Assembly: GCA_007922195.1 (NCBI GenBank)
Contig: ML682007.1
Coordinates: 12,658,562-12,722,561, forward strand
Direction: 5' to 3'
DNA length: 64,000 nucleotides
From: Podocnemis expansa
Taxonomy: Eukaryota; Chordata; Testudines; Podocnemididae
Below are positions 22,950 to 35,387 of this stretch, piece by piece; positions within the stretch are counted from its first letter, which is position 1, and every line of letters begins with the position of its first letter. The position numbers and the translations under genes are program-made. The notes beneath the pieces were generated by a model, which was not told the origin of the DNA, searched no databases, and worked only from the letters and a program-made list of their open reading frames with translations.

Positions 22950-24333
22950 TATCTTCCCTCTGGGCCAAGGATCATGCAGGAGAGCAGGGAGCCAACTTGA
23001 TTTTCAGGGTCAACATCTGGAGGAAGCAGAGAAGGGGCATTAGTTATTCCACTTGTTCCTCAACACTCTGGGCCCAGAACGTTAATGTCTTGGATGCTGG
23101 ATACGAGAAGAGCTTTGCAGAAAGTGAAAAGAAGAGACCATTCTAGGGTGGGGCCGCTGGCAAAGGCACGTGATTTTCCTTTGCCAGTCAAAGTGCAGGA
23201 ACTGGCATAGTGACTACAAAATATGGTTAAAAGGGGGATTTCAGCCTTTGATCTAGCTGCATTTGTGCAAACTTGTAGAGCAGACAGGCTAAACTCCTCT
23301 AAGCTGTGATTTGTACCAGTACAGTTTTGCTCACCTGGAAACCAAAGGTAAGCTGCACTGGTGCACATCATGGCATGTAACAGTTTTGACTAGTGCAGTT
23401 GCATCAATGACTGTAACTGGTGCAGAAATCCTGTTGTGGATGAAGGCCTGTGCCCATGTTTTTCTTTGGGGTGGAAGAAATGAGAATGACAGGAACTTCA
23501 CAGTAAGAGACACTGAATCTTGCACTTCTAAAATAGAATTAGTATGTCACTGCTATTGGCGTTTCAGAACTGGGGGATGAGGTGCTCAGATGAAGCCAGG
23601 GTGGCCTGCCAGCACCGTTAGTCCACAGTGCTGGTGTGCAAACAGCTCATGGCTCTCCAGACCCAGTGCAGGGAGTGGGTATCTAAGCTACTGGGGAAGC
23701 AGCTCAGCCACTGAGCTGTGAGGGAACCAGATTTTTCATCTGGGGCAGGGGTGGGGTGGGGTCACAATTTCAAAATTTCTTTAGAATATTTAATAAAACA
23801 TGTAATAATTTGTTTCATTGGACATCAAACTGTTTTGTTCCAGTTCTGACGTCTAGATTTTGTCTGTATTTTACACTATAATATTAAAAAAATGAAAGCA
23901 AGAATCATTTTGAATAGGAAAAATCAACACACATGCTCAGATTAGCTTCTAGCTACATCTTGGCTGAATGTGACACATTTTCACAAAATGGCCGTAACTC
24001 TTCCTCATTATCTCTGAAAAGGGTTCATCACCCTGACCCTGACCCTGACTCGGAAGCTGGAAAATATTTTTTGCAACATTTCAATGCTAACATGACTCAG
24101 CACCTTCCTGCATTTCAGAGTCGATGCTATCTGCCACTTGCACGCCTATCAAGAGCTCACAATCTTTCCCTCTTTCATTGCATTATGAAAACATTAAAAT
24201 CCTTCACTTCACTAACTCAGTCAGCTGCATCACTCATCTCTGGAATGAATGCAACCTGCTCAGTATTGATGACAGCCTCCTGGAAAACTGTATCTGTTTT
24301 TGAATTGTTCATCACTAGAATATCTCCTACACA
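22950..24333. other. Unannotated non-coding stretch
   Basis: No repeat recognised. The plus-strand frame at 23933-24388 (151 codons) runs into the hAT at 24342 and has no domain. Four copies of the word CCCTGA at 24030-24050 are too few to be more than a microsatellite seed. Confidence 0.4.
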
Positions 24334-24341
24334 ATCCAGAT

Positions 24342-24917
24342 CAGCAGTTCTCAACCTTTTCTTCCATCATGACACACCTGACCGATGAGGCCAAGTTCCA
24401 GAAGGGCAGCCATGTTAGTCTAGTTCAGCAAAACAAGCAAGGAGTCCTGTGGCACTTACAGACTAACACATTTAATTATTGCATGAGCTTTTGTGGGAGA
24501 AAATCCCACTTCTTCAAAATGTCTAACAAAGTGGGATTTTCTCCCACGAAAACTCATGCAATAAATAAATTTGTTAGTCTTTAAGTGCCACAGGACTCCT
24601 TCCTTGTTTTGCTGATAGATGATCATTCTCTGCATGACACACTACAATCTACCAATGGCAATGGCACTTGGGCTGGGAGCGCTTGGGAGGCTGTGGTACT
24701 CTGGTGAATGCAAGGATCTGGGTAGGGGCAGAGTCAAGCCAACACGGGCTGGTGCCCTGGCGGTCTAGTTTGATGGGACCGTAACAGGAGCAGGCTGTTG
24801 AGGGCAGCAGAAAGTGGTGGGTGACAGAAGCCTCAGACTTGCTCCAAGATGAGCTGCCAATTTTCCATGACACACTTCCCAGCTCTGTGATACACCTTTG
24901 TGTACCAACACACACTG
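24342..24917. mobile_element. hAT element carrying a PLE hairpin
   Basis: The element starts CAGCAGTTCTCAACC and ends ACACACACTG, the CAGTGGTTCTCAACC hAT type. Flanks ATCCAGAT (24334-24341) and ATCTAGAT (24918-24925) are an 8-bp TSD with one change. Internal 'catgacacac' words near both ends are typical of the family. No transposase is present. About 220 bp of it (24395-24614) is a later PLE hairpin. Confidence 0.85.
24395..24614. mobile_element. Penelope-like hairpin inside a hAT
   Basis: The left arm is complete ('gttccagaagggcagccatg'). The right arm stops at 'ccttgttttgctg'. Each arm carries the central helix 'gtgggattttctcccac'; the right-arm helix is followed by GAAA, the left-arm helix, read on the minus strand, by AAAA. 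The insertion splits the hAT, so at this locus the PLE is younger than the hAT. Confidence 0.85.
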
Positions 24918-24925
24918 ATCTAGAT

Positions 24926-26212
24926 CAACAATCTCAGAATATTTACCCGCCCTGCCTTTAAACAATCCACTGAAATGGGTAACAAGCCACATGATTTTCA
25001 GATTGTCTCATTAAAAAAAAAAAAAAAAAGTTTTCTTGTCTGATGACTGTAAAGAGAAAAAAACTCCCCAGTTGGGTGTTTTGCCCAGCTCTCTATCCCC
25101 AGGTCTGCTAGACTCTACCCTGAGTACTGCAACAAGACCAAGGGGCATCTTAGCTGGGAACTGTTAAACTGTGCACCCAGCAGACAGGCAGCATCTCTGA
25201 TGTGCTACTTCTTCCTTCACTCCTCCAGTCTGACAAACAAACACTTGCCAATGTCTGCTTCAGCCCTGTCTTTTACCCAACTTTCCCTCGATCTCCACCT
25301 ATCAGTTTTCTGTGCCATAACTCTGCCCCACCTTCCTGTAATCTTCTAATACTTTGTGACATCTCATCAGCTGAGGGACTTGCAGTATTATACAGAACAC
25401 AGAATATTCCTTTATGTTAAATTACCAGCACTGCCAGACCACACGAGGTACTAAAGTAGCCTTCCACTTAGTTATCATTTAGTCTTACCAAATAATCGCC
25501 TTTGATAAGAATTGACTGTCTACCTCAGAACATGTTTTTGAAAAATTTACCCATTGCTAAATTAACCTGTTTCTACGTGGTCTCCCTTTGGCCATCTTTT
25601 GGAGGTGAACTGCAGAACCAAAACTTCAGTTTCCACTATTGTCTACTTGAATACGCAGTTAGCAGACTGCATCTCAAAACTTAAATCAGTGTCAACAATC
25701 TGAATCAGAAGTCCAGGGAATTCACCCAATATGCAACATATGAAGCCTGGGTAGATTTTGATAAGCTATCCAATCAGGATAAAAAACACAGGCATTTTGC
25801 AAATGAACAATGATTAAAATGGGTTTAACTATTGTGGGAAATTCAATTTAACAGATGGCTACTTAATTGCGAAGACTCACAGACAGTGCTGAACATGCAG
25901 CCTCTGGGTGTGGGTAGAATCTCCCTTTGCTAGGATGATGCAGACTGTAGAGGAATCTCATTAAAGTTATCTGTAGTAAGTTTATGGGAAACTTGCCAAA
26001 ATACATGTGAGGAAAGGTTTTACAGGAACATTTTGAGACCTTTATTAAAATAAGATTTGTAGAATTGCACTTGATTAAAATTAATGTGTATTCATGCAGC
26101 CTCTATGTTGCATCTGGGGAGGAGTAATTTACCTTCCATTGGGCACCACAGTTCCTCTCCACTCTCATATCAGCTGAAAATTCTCACATTATACCAACTG
26201 TGATGATTCATA
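24926..26212. other. Unannotated non-coding stretch
   Basis: Nothing recognised except an A run at 25013-25029. Confidence 0.4.
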
Positions 26213-27172
26213 GACTCAAAGGTCAGAAAGGACCACTGTGACAATACAGTCTAACATCTTGCATCACAAAGGTCATAGAAAGTTTATTAAACTAGAAAAT
26301 ATCATTTAGAAAAACATACAATCTTGATTTAAAAATTTGTAATGATGAAGAACACATCACAACCTGTGGTAAATTTTTCCAGTGGTTAATTACCCTCGCT
26401 GTTAAAAATGTGTGCCTTACACTCAGTTTGAATTTGTTTAACTTCAATTTCCCGTCATTGGATCTTGTTATACTTTCGCCTGCTAAACTGAAGAGCCCAT
26501 TATCAAGCACCCCCCAGTTAATATATAGACTGTGAGCAAGTCATCCATAAAGCACTTTCAGTGAAACTAAACCAATTAACATCCTTGAATTTATTGCTAT
26601 AAGACATGTTTTACAGTCCTTTAATTCTCATGGCTCTTCTCTGGACCCTCTCTAAATTATCAATGTCCTTCTTGAGTTGTGGATACCAAATCTGGACACA
26701 ATATTCCAGGAGTGGTCATACTGGTGCCGAATATAGAAGTAATCTAATCTTTCTACTCCTAGTCAAAATTCCCTTGTTCATATGTTCAAGGATAGCATAT
26801 GTCCTTCTGGCCATACCATCACACCAGGAACTCATGTTTTCAACTTATTATCCATCAGGACCCCCAAATCTTCTTCAGAGTCACTGCTTCCAAGGATAGA
26901 ATCCCCCACCATGAAGCACGACCTCTGTTCTTTGTTCCTATATGTATAACTTTACATCTCATCATACTAAAGGACTTTATTAGTTTGTGTTCAGCTTACC
27001 AAGTGAACGAGATCACTCTGTACCTGTGAGCTATCTTCATTATTTACCACACTCTCAGTCATTGTGACATCTGCAAAGTTGATCAGTGATGATTTGGTGT
27101 TTTCTTTCAGATCATTCATTAAAAAAAAACATTTTGTAGAATTGATGCTTGTGGGATCCCACTAGACACAGT
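26213..27172 (-). mobile_element. CR1 LINE, old 3' portion with ORF2 C-terminus
   Basis: From 26213 the 3' UTR ('tagactcaaaggtcagaaag') leads into a minus-strand frame (26292-26510) matching the CR1 ORF2 C-terminus, including SVRHTFLTARVINHWKNLPQ. Further out are 'ctcttctctggaccctctc', 'gtggataccaaatctggac' and 'acaatattccagg', the nucleotide signature of the post-RT region. The RT catalytic core is not intact and the copy is ancient. Confidence 0.8.
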
Positions 27173-27194
27173 TGCTTTGCACTATTATGGCATA

Positions 27195-27400
27195 TTCTGT
27201 TTTATGACCTCAAAGTGCCTCACAGACAATAAAAAATAAAGCCTTCCAAAGCTGGAGTGAGGTAGGTAAACAACATTATAAGACTGAGTAATCTGCTCAA
27301 AATCACTCTGGAACTCAATGGCGGACTTATGAAATAGACCTAGTTTTCCTGCTCTCTGGTCCTCAGATGTTAACACTAAACCAGTCTTCCCTTATTTGCT
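27195..27400 (+). mobile_element. Degenerate MIR-type SINE
   Basis: 'ctcaaagtgcctcacagac', 'gagtaatctgctcaaaatc', 'actctggaactcaatggc' and 'actaaaccagtcttccctt' follow the order of a MIR-like SINE. Confidence 0.5.
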
Positions 27401-27499
27401 GCACAGAAGAGTAGCAATGTTTGTGATTTTTTGCTTGATTTCCTTAGTGTCAAATGTAGGGTGGAAGGGAATTATTAGAATTGGCTTCTTTTAAATCAA

Positions 27500-27556
27500 A
27501 AACAGAGTTCTGGGGGGGGGGAGGGCAGGGAGAGAGGAAAAAAGAAAGAAAGAAGC
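27500..27556. repeat. G-run and purine microsatellite
   Basis: A (G)9-plus run is followed by AGGGAGAGAGG and (AAAG)n. It is simple sequence only. Confidence 0.85.
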
Positions 27557-27730
27557 TCCATTTCTTCTCATAACCTTTCTTACCACTACCTTTGCTCTTC
27601 TTCTGGCCACATTTGAAACACTATGTAGGGGTAGCATATGTGGATGAGATTAACTGGATGGGTTGGTATATAGCAGACCGAACCAAAAGTTGGAGGTATA
27701 TAGTGACCAAACCAAGAATTGTACTCACCA

Positions 27731-27961
27731 TTAAGTAGTCCTGTGGCACATCTAAAGAATAACAAATTTATTTATTTCTACACTTCCCTGCATTTATTTT
27801 CTTCCCGTTCTGTAACTTCCCCATCTTCAAGTGTCTGGCAAAGTGGGATTTTCTCCCATGAAAGCTCATGTGATACACAAATTTGTTAGTCTTTAAAAGT
27901 GACACAGGACTCCTTGTTTGTTTTGCTGAATTAGATTAACATACCTACCCCTTTGGAACTG
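27731..27961. mobile_element. Penelope-like hairpin with extended centre
   Basis: The left arm is truncated ('gtagtcctgtggcac'). The right arm is complete, ending 'ctacccctttggaac'. The loop (about 27780-27835) contains upstream PLE sequence ('ccctgcatttattttcttcc', 'ctgtaacttccccatcttc') that is the reverse complement of part of the copy at 61083-61338. Exact 10-bp TSDs GTACTCACCA lie at 27721-27730 and 27962-27971. Confidence 0.9.
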
Positions 27962-28212
27962 GTACTCACCAATGTGTCCTCCAGTACCAAGGACAGAGGT
28001 TCAAGGGAAAACAGTTGCTTTATGCATTATTTTTAACTCCTCCCCAAATTTTTAGTTCATGAACCTGGGGAAAGAAAATGAACCTTCATGTACATATCTT
28101 TGTGAAGGTAGTTACCTTTCAAAGAGGTAGTTCCTCTGCTTGTGGCAGCCAAACACGGACAATCTGGTTCATTATCTCATTTTTCATCTAGTGCTATAGG
28201 AAACAAGATAAA

Positions 28213-28420
28213 TCAAAGATGATCTTCAATTCTGTAGGTAAGAGAATCTTGGGTGACCTTCTGTGAAGACCTTCTGTGTAGACTAGAGTTTTGCAAACTA
28301 TCCACATCAAACTTCAAACCCATTTGAAAGGCAGGATTTAGCTGTCTGTTGCTGCATGAAATGCGCACAGTAAAATTTTCTTCCTCCCCCTGAACGTCAG
28401 GGAAGTCCAGGTTGGAATTT
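28213..28420. other. Unannotated segment with chance frames
   Basis: A minus frame of 106 codons (28213-28533) overlaps the CR1 to its right and has no domain of its own. Confidence 0.3.
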
Positions 28421-28424
28421 GTCT

Positions 28425-29110
28425 CTTTATAAATTAATGGTATGCCCACACCATGAACACTGCATGCAGATCTGGTCATCCAATGTAAAAATAGGTATAC
28501 TGGAGTTGGAAAAGGTTCAGAAAAAGGCAACAAAAATATTAGGGTATGGAACAGCTTGCATATGAAGAGAGATTAATAACACTGGGGATTTTCAGTTTGG
28601 AAAAGACGCAACTATGAGAGAGGTCTATAAAGTCATGACTGGTGTTGAGAAAGTAAATAAATTTGTTAGTCTTTAAATGTCACAGGACTCCTTGTTTGTT
28701 TTACTGAACTAGACTAACATGGCTGCCCCTTTGGAACTAAATAAGAAAGCGTTTCTCTCAGCTACCTAGGAGTCCCCAAATGAGATTAATAGGCAGCAGG
28801 TTTCAAACAAACAAAAGGAAGTATTTCTTCCCATGGTGCACAGTCAACCTTGTCAGAGAACATTGTGAAGGTCAAGACTATAACAGCGTTCAAAAAAAGA
28901 ACTATAGGAGCTCACAGAGGATAGATCTACCAATGGCTATTAGCCAGATGGGCTAATTGGTATTTCCAGAAACTGGGTATAGCCAATAGGATGGATCACT
29001 TAGGATTACCTGTTCTTTTGATTCCCTCTGAAGCACCTGGCATTGGCCACTGTGGAGAGACAATACTGGGGTAGATGGACCATAGCCACTCTTCTATTCT
29101 GACGAATTTC
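28425..29110 (+). mobile_element. CR1-type LINE 3' portion, split by a PLE tail
   Basis: The plus-strand order follows the end of CR1 ORF2 and its 3' UTR: 'cagatctggtcatccaatg', 'aaaaggttcagaaaaaggc', 'atatgaagagagattaata', then 'gtatttcttcccatggtgc', 'gctattagccagatgggc', and the terminus 'ggggtagatggaccatagc'. The frame is broken throughout. The PLE tail at 28661-28737 interrupts it and duplicates 7 bp of target. Confidence 0.85.
28661..28737 (+). mobile_element. Penelope-like element 3' end, 77 bp
   Basis: A monomer with complete terminus 'catggctgcccctttggaac'. The 5' truncation lies at 'atttgttagtc'. Exact 7-bp TSDs TAAATAA at 28654-28660 and 28738-28744. It lies inside the CR1 at 28425-29110. 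Confidence 0.9.
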
Positions 29111-29114
29111 ATAG

Positions 29115-31504
29115 TATGCTTTGCAGCAGATGTTGCTGCTTGGAGAAAGAGCCGGTTTGGCAGCATCAGATTTCTTTTGTAAATAATTACTCAGTAATGC
29201 TTTTTTGTTTATAAGTAATTGTAAAAAAATTAAGGAGCCCAATCTTTGTCCCCATTAAGATTATTGAAAGTTCTGCCATTGACTTAGTTGGCACTAGAAT
29301 ATGGCCCAGTCTTTGGGGTGGAATTATGGTACTTGGCAAGTATTACAAAAGAAGTTGCATTTGCTTCCTCTAAAGTGCCTGTTTGATAAGTCCCTGTTAC
29401 AAATGCATTGAAAATGCCTGGATTCTTTCATACTGCATCCTACACACTCAGACTATGCTTTCAGCACCACTGTTTCATCTCTCATCACTTAATTCAGGGA
29501 CAAAGTTTCCAATTCCTGTCTGGAAGTCAGCCTAGAGAAGGTCTCCCTCAGTTGAGGGGGTCAGGACTTTACCTGGGAATCTAAATTCTTTTGCCATATC
29601 CACAAATCTTTACAGGTGCAGGCAGAGCTGGGCTGCAAGACGGGACATCTCTAGTGACATTCATTATGAAAGTGGCTTGAAAAAGAGATGAGCCCCTCTT
29701 CTTGCTACAGCTTCTTCTGTGTTGTTTATTCCTAGCCATCTTTTCCACCTGTGGGAAGAAGGTATGGAACTGCATGGAATACTTTTCAGTGGAAACAGTA
29801 ACTACATCAGCATACTGGTTTCTGGCTGGGAACTGGGTATGTGTATCTGCTAAGGATGGACAAATCAAACATTTAACCAGTGTATAGTATGAACATCAGT
29901 GCCATCTGGCAAATCAAACATGGCTGGAATCCCTGAGGAAAAAGCATTTTGTTAAGTCTACTCTATTTTGGAGTGTCTCAGTTGCAAGACCAGGTCAAAC
30001 TTCGGCTGAAAGGTGCAGTGGGCATACCATTTGCCATCATTCCCCCCCAAATGTTCCTGTTGTGTCCTGCCTATGTGGCGATGATGTGCCAAGGGCAGCC
30101 TTCCTGTAAGAAAATTTAAAACTTGGCTTAAGGTAATGAAATTGCAGCTACTTACATCAGAATGAAACTGGACAAACTGTGCTCTTGAGAACTGTGTTCT
30201 TGGGCTACTTTCTGCAGCTTCCATTCTCTTCTTCTTTTAGGGCTTTTGCAGCCCAGATTGTCCATCAGGTTTCCCTAGAAAAGGAACCCACAGATTAAGA
30301 TGGAAAATACAAGTGTAGTTCCACAACTTAATTCAGACCTGTGGTGCGAGTAAGAGTAAAACAAACCAGACGTCTTCATTTATCAGTAGCAAGCATATGA
30401 CTACTGAGGTCTTGGTCTGCAAGATAATGAGCTACCACTGGTTAGCATGCAAGGCCAGACCCTAAGGCATCACCCTTTGTAACACAGATTGTAAAGTGAA
30501 GAACATTATGATGTACTAGCTACTCCATGCTAAAATATGTATTTGTGATTGTTAGCTTGTCTTTCTCTCTGTATATACTCCTTGTTTAGGTTCATCGACC
30601 TTGTATGTCTTGTCTCATGAACCCCCAAAACAAGCATGGGGTTATAGATGTCTATGTGACTACACCTGTTTAACTGCTGGATTGCACCCTTTATTCTTGA
30701 GCTTTTGGGGGTGGGGACTGTTTTATTACATGCCTGTTCAGTACCTGGCACAATGAGGTCCCGATCTTGTCAGGCTGCTGAAGTAATGGTATTAATAATG
30801 TCACTTTTAAGGCAAGAGAAATGCCAGCAAGCCTGAGAATGGGAGTGATATAGGGGCACATTTTATCACTTTGTTTTGTTTTCATGTTATTTGCAATCTC
30901 CACAATGAACTCTTTCAACCTTGATGATATTGGCAGTGTCATGTAAGGACAAGGCTGATTAATGTCAGATTTCCTGGCTGCTGCTGCTAAACCATTCAGG
31001 ACTCCAGATGGTTTTTGATCTGAAGTCAAGGCAAGAAAACTTTCAGAGTTTTTACTGTATCTTCCTGAGACCAAAGGAATCCTGGTCAAGTTCTTCTCAA
31101 ACTGTACTAATGCATTAGAAAAATAAGTAGCTCTATTACAGCTATGTTGAAGCAAATCAAGACTGCAGAGCAGCACAGAACAACTGTTTCATTGAGTAAC
31201 CTTTCATGCTTGCACATTGCAATCATCAAAATGCAAACAGAAGCCAGCCAGTTTAATCTTTTTGATGGTTTAGAAGGCACACTTAGGTCTTCATTCCAAA
31301 AACAAACCTGTCTACATTTTGTAGCACATTCTGATCTTGCTTCTTTGGTTTCAATTGATGGTAACTATTGAAATGAGAGAAATTATACCAGCCTAAATCG
31401 AGGGTGAGAAAAGAATCAGATCTGTTATATATGATATGCAAAAATTATAATATTCTTTGTGCTGTCCTTTTATTAGGCAGAAACTCTGTTGTTTGGATTT
31501 GGAT
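29115..31504. other. Unannotated non-coding stretch
   Basis: No family recognised over most of this interval. A weak MIR-like or core-SINE-like segment lies at about 30685-30770. A minus frame of 161 codons (30691-31176) includes that repeat and shows no known domain. Confidence 0.35.
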
Positions 31505-32081
31505 AATCACAGATCATAGGACTGGAAGGGACCTTGAGAGGTCATTTAGTCCACTCCCCTGCATTCAAAGCATGACTAAGTATTATCTAGGACATCCTTG
31601 ACAGGTGTTTGTCTAATCGGCTCTTAAAAACTTCCAATGACGGAGATCCACATCCAACCAAAGCAATTTATTCCAGTGCTTATACCCTGTCAGTTAGGCA
31701 GTTTTTCCTAATGTTCAATCTCAACTGCCCTTGCTGCAATTTAAGTTCATTGCTTCTTGTCCTCTCCTCAGTGGTGAATGAGAACAATTTTTTCCCCTTC
31801 TCCTCGCAACTTTTATGCACTTGAAAACTTCTAGGTCCTCAGCAGTTTTCTTTTCTCCAGACTAAACAAACCTAATTTTTTAAGTCTTCCTTCAGAGGTC
31901 ATGTTTTCTAAGCCTTTAATAATTTTTGTTGCTTTTCTCTGCCCTTTTTCCAATTTGTCCATATCTTTCCTGAAATGTGGCATGCAGAACTGGACACAAT
32001 ACTCCAGGCGAGGCCTAATCTGCACAAAGTAAATTTGAAGAATAACTTCACATGTTTTTTCTTATAACACTTCTGCTAATA

Positions 32082-32307
32082 CAGTGGTCTCATGGTTTTT
32101 TTGGTCTGTGCATCCTCTTACATGGTCCCTGCCTGCCCTAGGAGCTTGAGGCGGGGACTGCAGGTCAGGGACAGGGACAGGCGCTCTGGTGGGGCTGGGT
32201 GGTGCTCCCTCCTCACTGCACATGAGGGCTGGCATGTGCCTTGACATGTCCCATCAAATGTTCCTCTGCACCCCTAGAGGGATGCAACCTGCAATCAGGG
32301 GACCATT
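32082..32307. mobile_element. hAT-type MITE within CR1
   Basis: The left end CAGTGGTCTC and right end GGGACCATTG are inverted repeats. The flanks 'tgctaatac' and 'tgtaatac' approximate an 8-bp TSD with an indel. The interior is GC-rich with 'ggacagggacagg' tandem words. Confidence 0.7.
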
Positions 32308-32582
32308 GTGTAATACATTTCAGAACAATGTTTTTTTTTTCTATCAGTGTCACCCTGTTGAGTCATAGTTAGCTTGTGATCCACTATGACCCCCAGATCC
32401 CTTTCTGCAGCACTCCTTCCTAGACAGTCATTTCCATTTTGTACATGTGCAACTGATTCTTCCTTCTTAAGTAGAGGAATTTCAGCTGTCCTCACTGAAT
32501 TTCATCCTTTCTACTTCAAACCATTTCTCCAGGCCATTTTGAATTTTAATCCTATCCTCCAAAGTACTTGCAATCCTTCCCA

Positions 32583-32990
32583 GGGCAGGGGTGGATTAAA
32601 GCACGGGCTTTGGGGACTGCAGCTCCAGTAGCCTGAGTTACATGCTGCCACTGTCCACTATTGGCCTGACTACCCTGCCCCCGGCTGACTGGTCTGCTCC
32701 AGCAAGTCTAGGACCTGGGACAGACCAGCCAACCCAGAGGTAGGGCAGGACACCGTGGGCCATGGTCTCTTGACTAAGGGCCCTGAACCCCCAGCAACAG
32801 CTGCCCACCCCTGCCCCCAACACAGCTGCCCACCCCTGGATCCCACCAGCCCTGTCATGAGCCCCAGACCCTTGTAGTGCTGGCTGGACCAGGCTGCTCC
32901 ACCCCCAGGATGGGCACCACCACGATGTGCGGAGGGTCCCACAAGAGTGGGCAGCCCTGGGCTCTCTGGGCCTTAATCTGGCCCTGCCAG
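32583..32990. mobile_element. hAT-type GC-rich element within CR1
   Basis: 'gcaggggtggattaaag' at the left pairs with 'ccttaatctggccctgcc' at the right (CAGGGNNRGATTAA-type TIR). The interior is GC-rich without transposase, and the minus frames of 61-90 codons inside it are by-products. CR1 sequence continues in order on both sides. The TSD is not clearly preserved. Confidence 0.65.
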
Positions 32991-33144
32991 TTTAGTCTTG
33001 TTCACAAACTTTATGAGTGTGTTCTCTGTGCTGTTATCTATTTTAAATCTCCAACGAAAATCTTGAAGAAAATTGATTCCAGAACCAAACTCTTCAGGAC
33101 CCCACTTGATATGCCCTTCCAGCTTGACAGTGACGCAGATGGAC

Positions 33145-33838
33145 AATGCTAGCACAAGAGTTCTGGACAGGATATTCAAAAGTGACTTAGGAGCACAAGT
33201 CTTTATACCTGCAACATAAGGCAATGGGAAAGTCAAAGAGACTTAGGCACTTCTGAAAATGTCACTGGTCATCCACATCTCTGATATTAACCATTGAGCT
33301 TTAAGAAGTTACTAACTCATGTATCTTTATTCACTTCAGAACAAGATTTGGTAAGTATGAAGTATTTTTCTACATACATCTAGACTGCTCCTATAAAGGC
33401 CATATTTTAATATATGGGCCATTACAGGTGAGAAACTGACTTTTCCCTGCTAGTGACCTGTTTATATGGACTTGTCTCTTTGTGAATTAAGTCTGCTGGT
33501 ATGTGGTGGAGGTATGTGTTAACAATACTGCATGAGACACTGTATTTGAACTAGAACCATCTAAGCATTATGAATTTAAAGCTGATGCATAAAGTAATCC
33601 ATTTAGCCTTAGATTTCTTTTAACACCTCAGTGATCTGTAGGTTTATAGTACAGCTATTCATAATTACTAAAGCTTAATTAGCTAATACACATCTTAACT
33701 CTCTGTAAGAAACTAATATTGTACCTGGAAAAGGCTATTCAGCAAGATAGGTCAATGAAGGCCAACAGAGAATTAATTGCTTGGGGTATTTTCCCATTCA
33801 GGAATATGTATAGCATTAAAACAAAACATATACTGAGC
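33145..33838. other. Unannotated non-coding stretch
   Basis: AT-rich with no recognised features. Confidence 0.4.
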
Positions 33839-33849
33839 AATTTCTGCTG

Positions 33850-34250
33850 GTGTGAGCAGGCTGTCTCGGGGGGTGTCCTTATGACCAGGTGGCACTACCA
33901 CCCAGCCCTGCTCAGGCCAGTCTGCTCCCAAGCGCAGATCTGGCTGGTGCACAACTCGGCTTCCGGTGCAGCTCCCCAAAGCCATGGGCCTTGGACAGCT
34001 GCATCGTGCGCCAGTTGGCCCCGTCCACCAGATGCAGCAACAGGCACAGCCCATCCTGCCACAGAGGCAGACCAGCTGGCCCAGGGCTGGGGCAGGAGCA
34101 CCCCACCTCTCCCAATTCGGGCAGGGCAGGGGAGCCCCAGTGCTCCTCCAAGGCCTGCGAGAACTGGGCAGGGCAGCGGGGGGAGGGGAGGGATTGGATC
34201 AGGTAGGAGCCTTAGGAGCTGGAGCTTTCAAGCCTTATAGTCCCTGCATC
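33850..34250. other. GC-rich block in AT-rich surroundings
   Basis: An abrupt 400-bp block of high G+C with several CpGs produces overlapping frames on both strands (up to 173 codons). It resembles the GC-rich interiors of the hAT elements at 1525-2150 and 32583-32990, but no inverted termini were found. A genuine CpG island is an alternative. Confidence 0.35.
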
Positions 34251-34769
34251 AATCTAGCCCTGTCCATTTGTGACCATTTTTTAAAAATTAAATATTGTGT
34301 ATTTTTAATCACATTTCTTGATAGGTTCTTCTTGTGTGATATTCTTCTTAGCTATCTCTTTCTCTGTGACAAGAAAATAAATAAAGTACTTTTTAGTGTG
34401 TTCACACGCACCTAACTTGCTTCTGACTAGATTGAATTAAAATGCAATTTAAATGTGTGCCTGAACCGACTGATTTAATAAGGCAAAAAGACTGTCCAGG
34501 ACTTATAAGATTGCTTGCTTTGTTAAAAGGACAACTCAAATAAATAAAAAAAAATACCCATTTGTTTGGATTTAATTTGATAATAAGGCAAACACTGAGG
34601 AATATTGTACCCTTAGAAAATGAAAGTAAGTTCCTAAAATATTTTGTAGATGAGTGTAGCCGTTTATAGTTCCCACCTGATGCATATGTGTTAACTTGGA
34701 TTCATATTAAAAGAAGTTACTTGTGCATAAGGATGGTAATTGTGGATAGAGGTTTATTGCAGGAAAGGT

Positions 34770-34850
34770 GGGTGAGATTTTGTGATCTATATTGTGCAGG
34801 AGGTCATACTAGGTGATCATATTGGTCCGTTAGAGTCTATGAGTCTTTGT
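34770..34850 (+). mobile_element. CR1 3' terminus fragment
   Basis: 'gattttgtgatctatattg', 'tgcaggaggtcatactagg', 'tgatcatattggtccgttag' and 'agtctatgagtc' match the complement of the CR1 3' end at 4047-4120. Confidence 0.75.
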
Positions 34851-35387
34851 GCTGGAGAAGATTCCCTGGTCTGTCAATTTCACTTTCACTTTTTCAAATT
34901 AATGACTGAAGATAGAACTAAATGATCCTGACCAATGACAACTAATCAAATCTTGGTCTCCCTCCTTCATCAGGATATATATGGGTTGTCCACCTTTATT
35001 TAATACAACAGGATCAATGTGGGTTGGGGGAAGCATTAATCTGTTAACTGCAGTATAACAGAATTATGTATGGCGTGAGAGCGATGTATGATCGCAAGAG
35101 TTCTTTATAGGGGATTTTAGCAAGTTAGTGTAACTACTGATTGTTTTATTTTAAATATTGGGGAAGAGGAGCAGAGAGAGAATGGAGCTTTCCGAACTTG
35201 TGTAGATTTTATAAATAAAAACAAACCATTACTACTCTTAAAGCATCTTTGCATGTCAAGATTCCATTATGTTGCGGTTTGGAAAGTCTTATCAGTCATA
35301 CAACCTCAACAGAGTCATATGGACACAGCATAATGATGAATAGTGAACTATTTATTAAGTTTGTTTTATTTTTCATGAATCTTTCTT

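Larger units (their letters stand above)
31505..33140 (-). mobile_element. CR1 LINE, 3' half, broken by two DNA transposons
   Basis: The 3' terminus is at 31505 ('catagaggactggaaggg' type). ORF2 remnants follow on the minus strand: RLEYCVQF (about 31950-32010) and ERDLGVIVDHKLTMTQQ (about 32350-32405), then sequence coding for the post-FADD region to about 33140 ('cctggcttcaggacccc' type). The reading frame is disrupted. Insertions at about 32082-32307 and 32583-32990 split it, and the CR1 sequence resumes in register after each. Confidence 0.85.

Noticed and set aside
24030..24050. Telomere-like CCCTGA repeat
   Set aside because: Only about four short units and not the vertebrate TTAGGG/CCCTAA motif.
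23933..24388. 151-codon plus-strand frame as a gene
   Set aside because: It runs into a hAT terminus and lacks domains or splice signals.
30691..31176. 161-codon minus-strand frame as an exon
   Set aside because: It includes an apparent old SINE-like segment at its 3' end and shows no known domain.
33719..34415. Frames of 68-173 codons
   Set aside because: The GC-rich block yields open frames on both strands at the same place, with no domain and no splice evidence.
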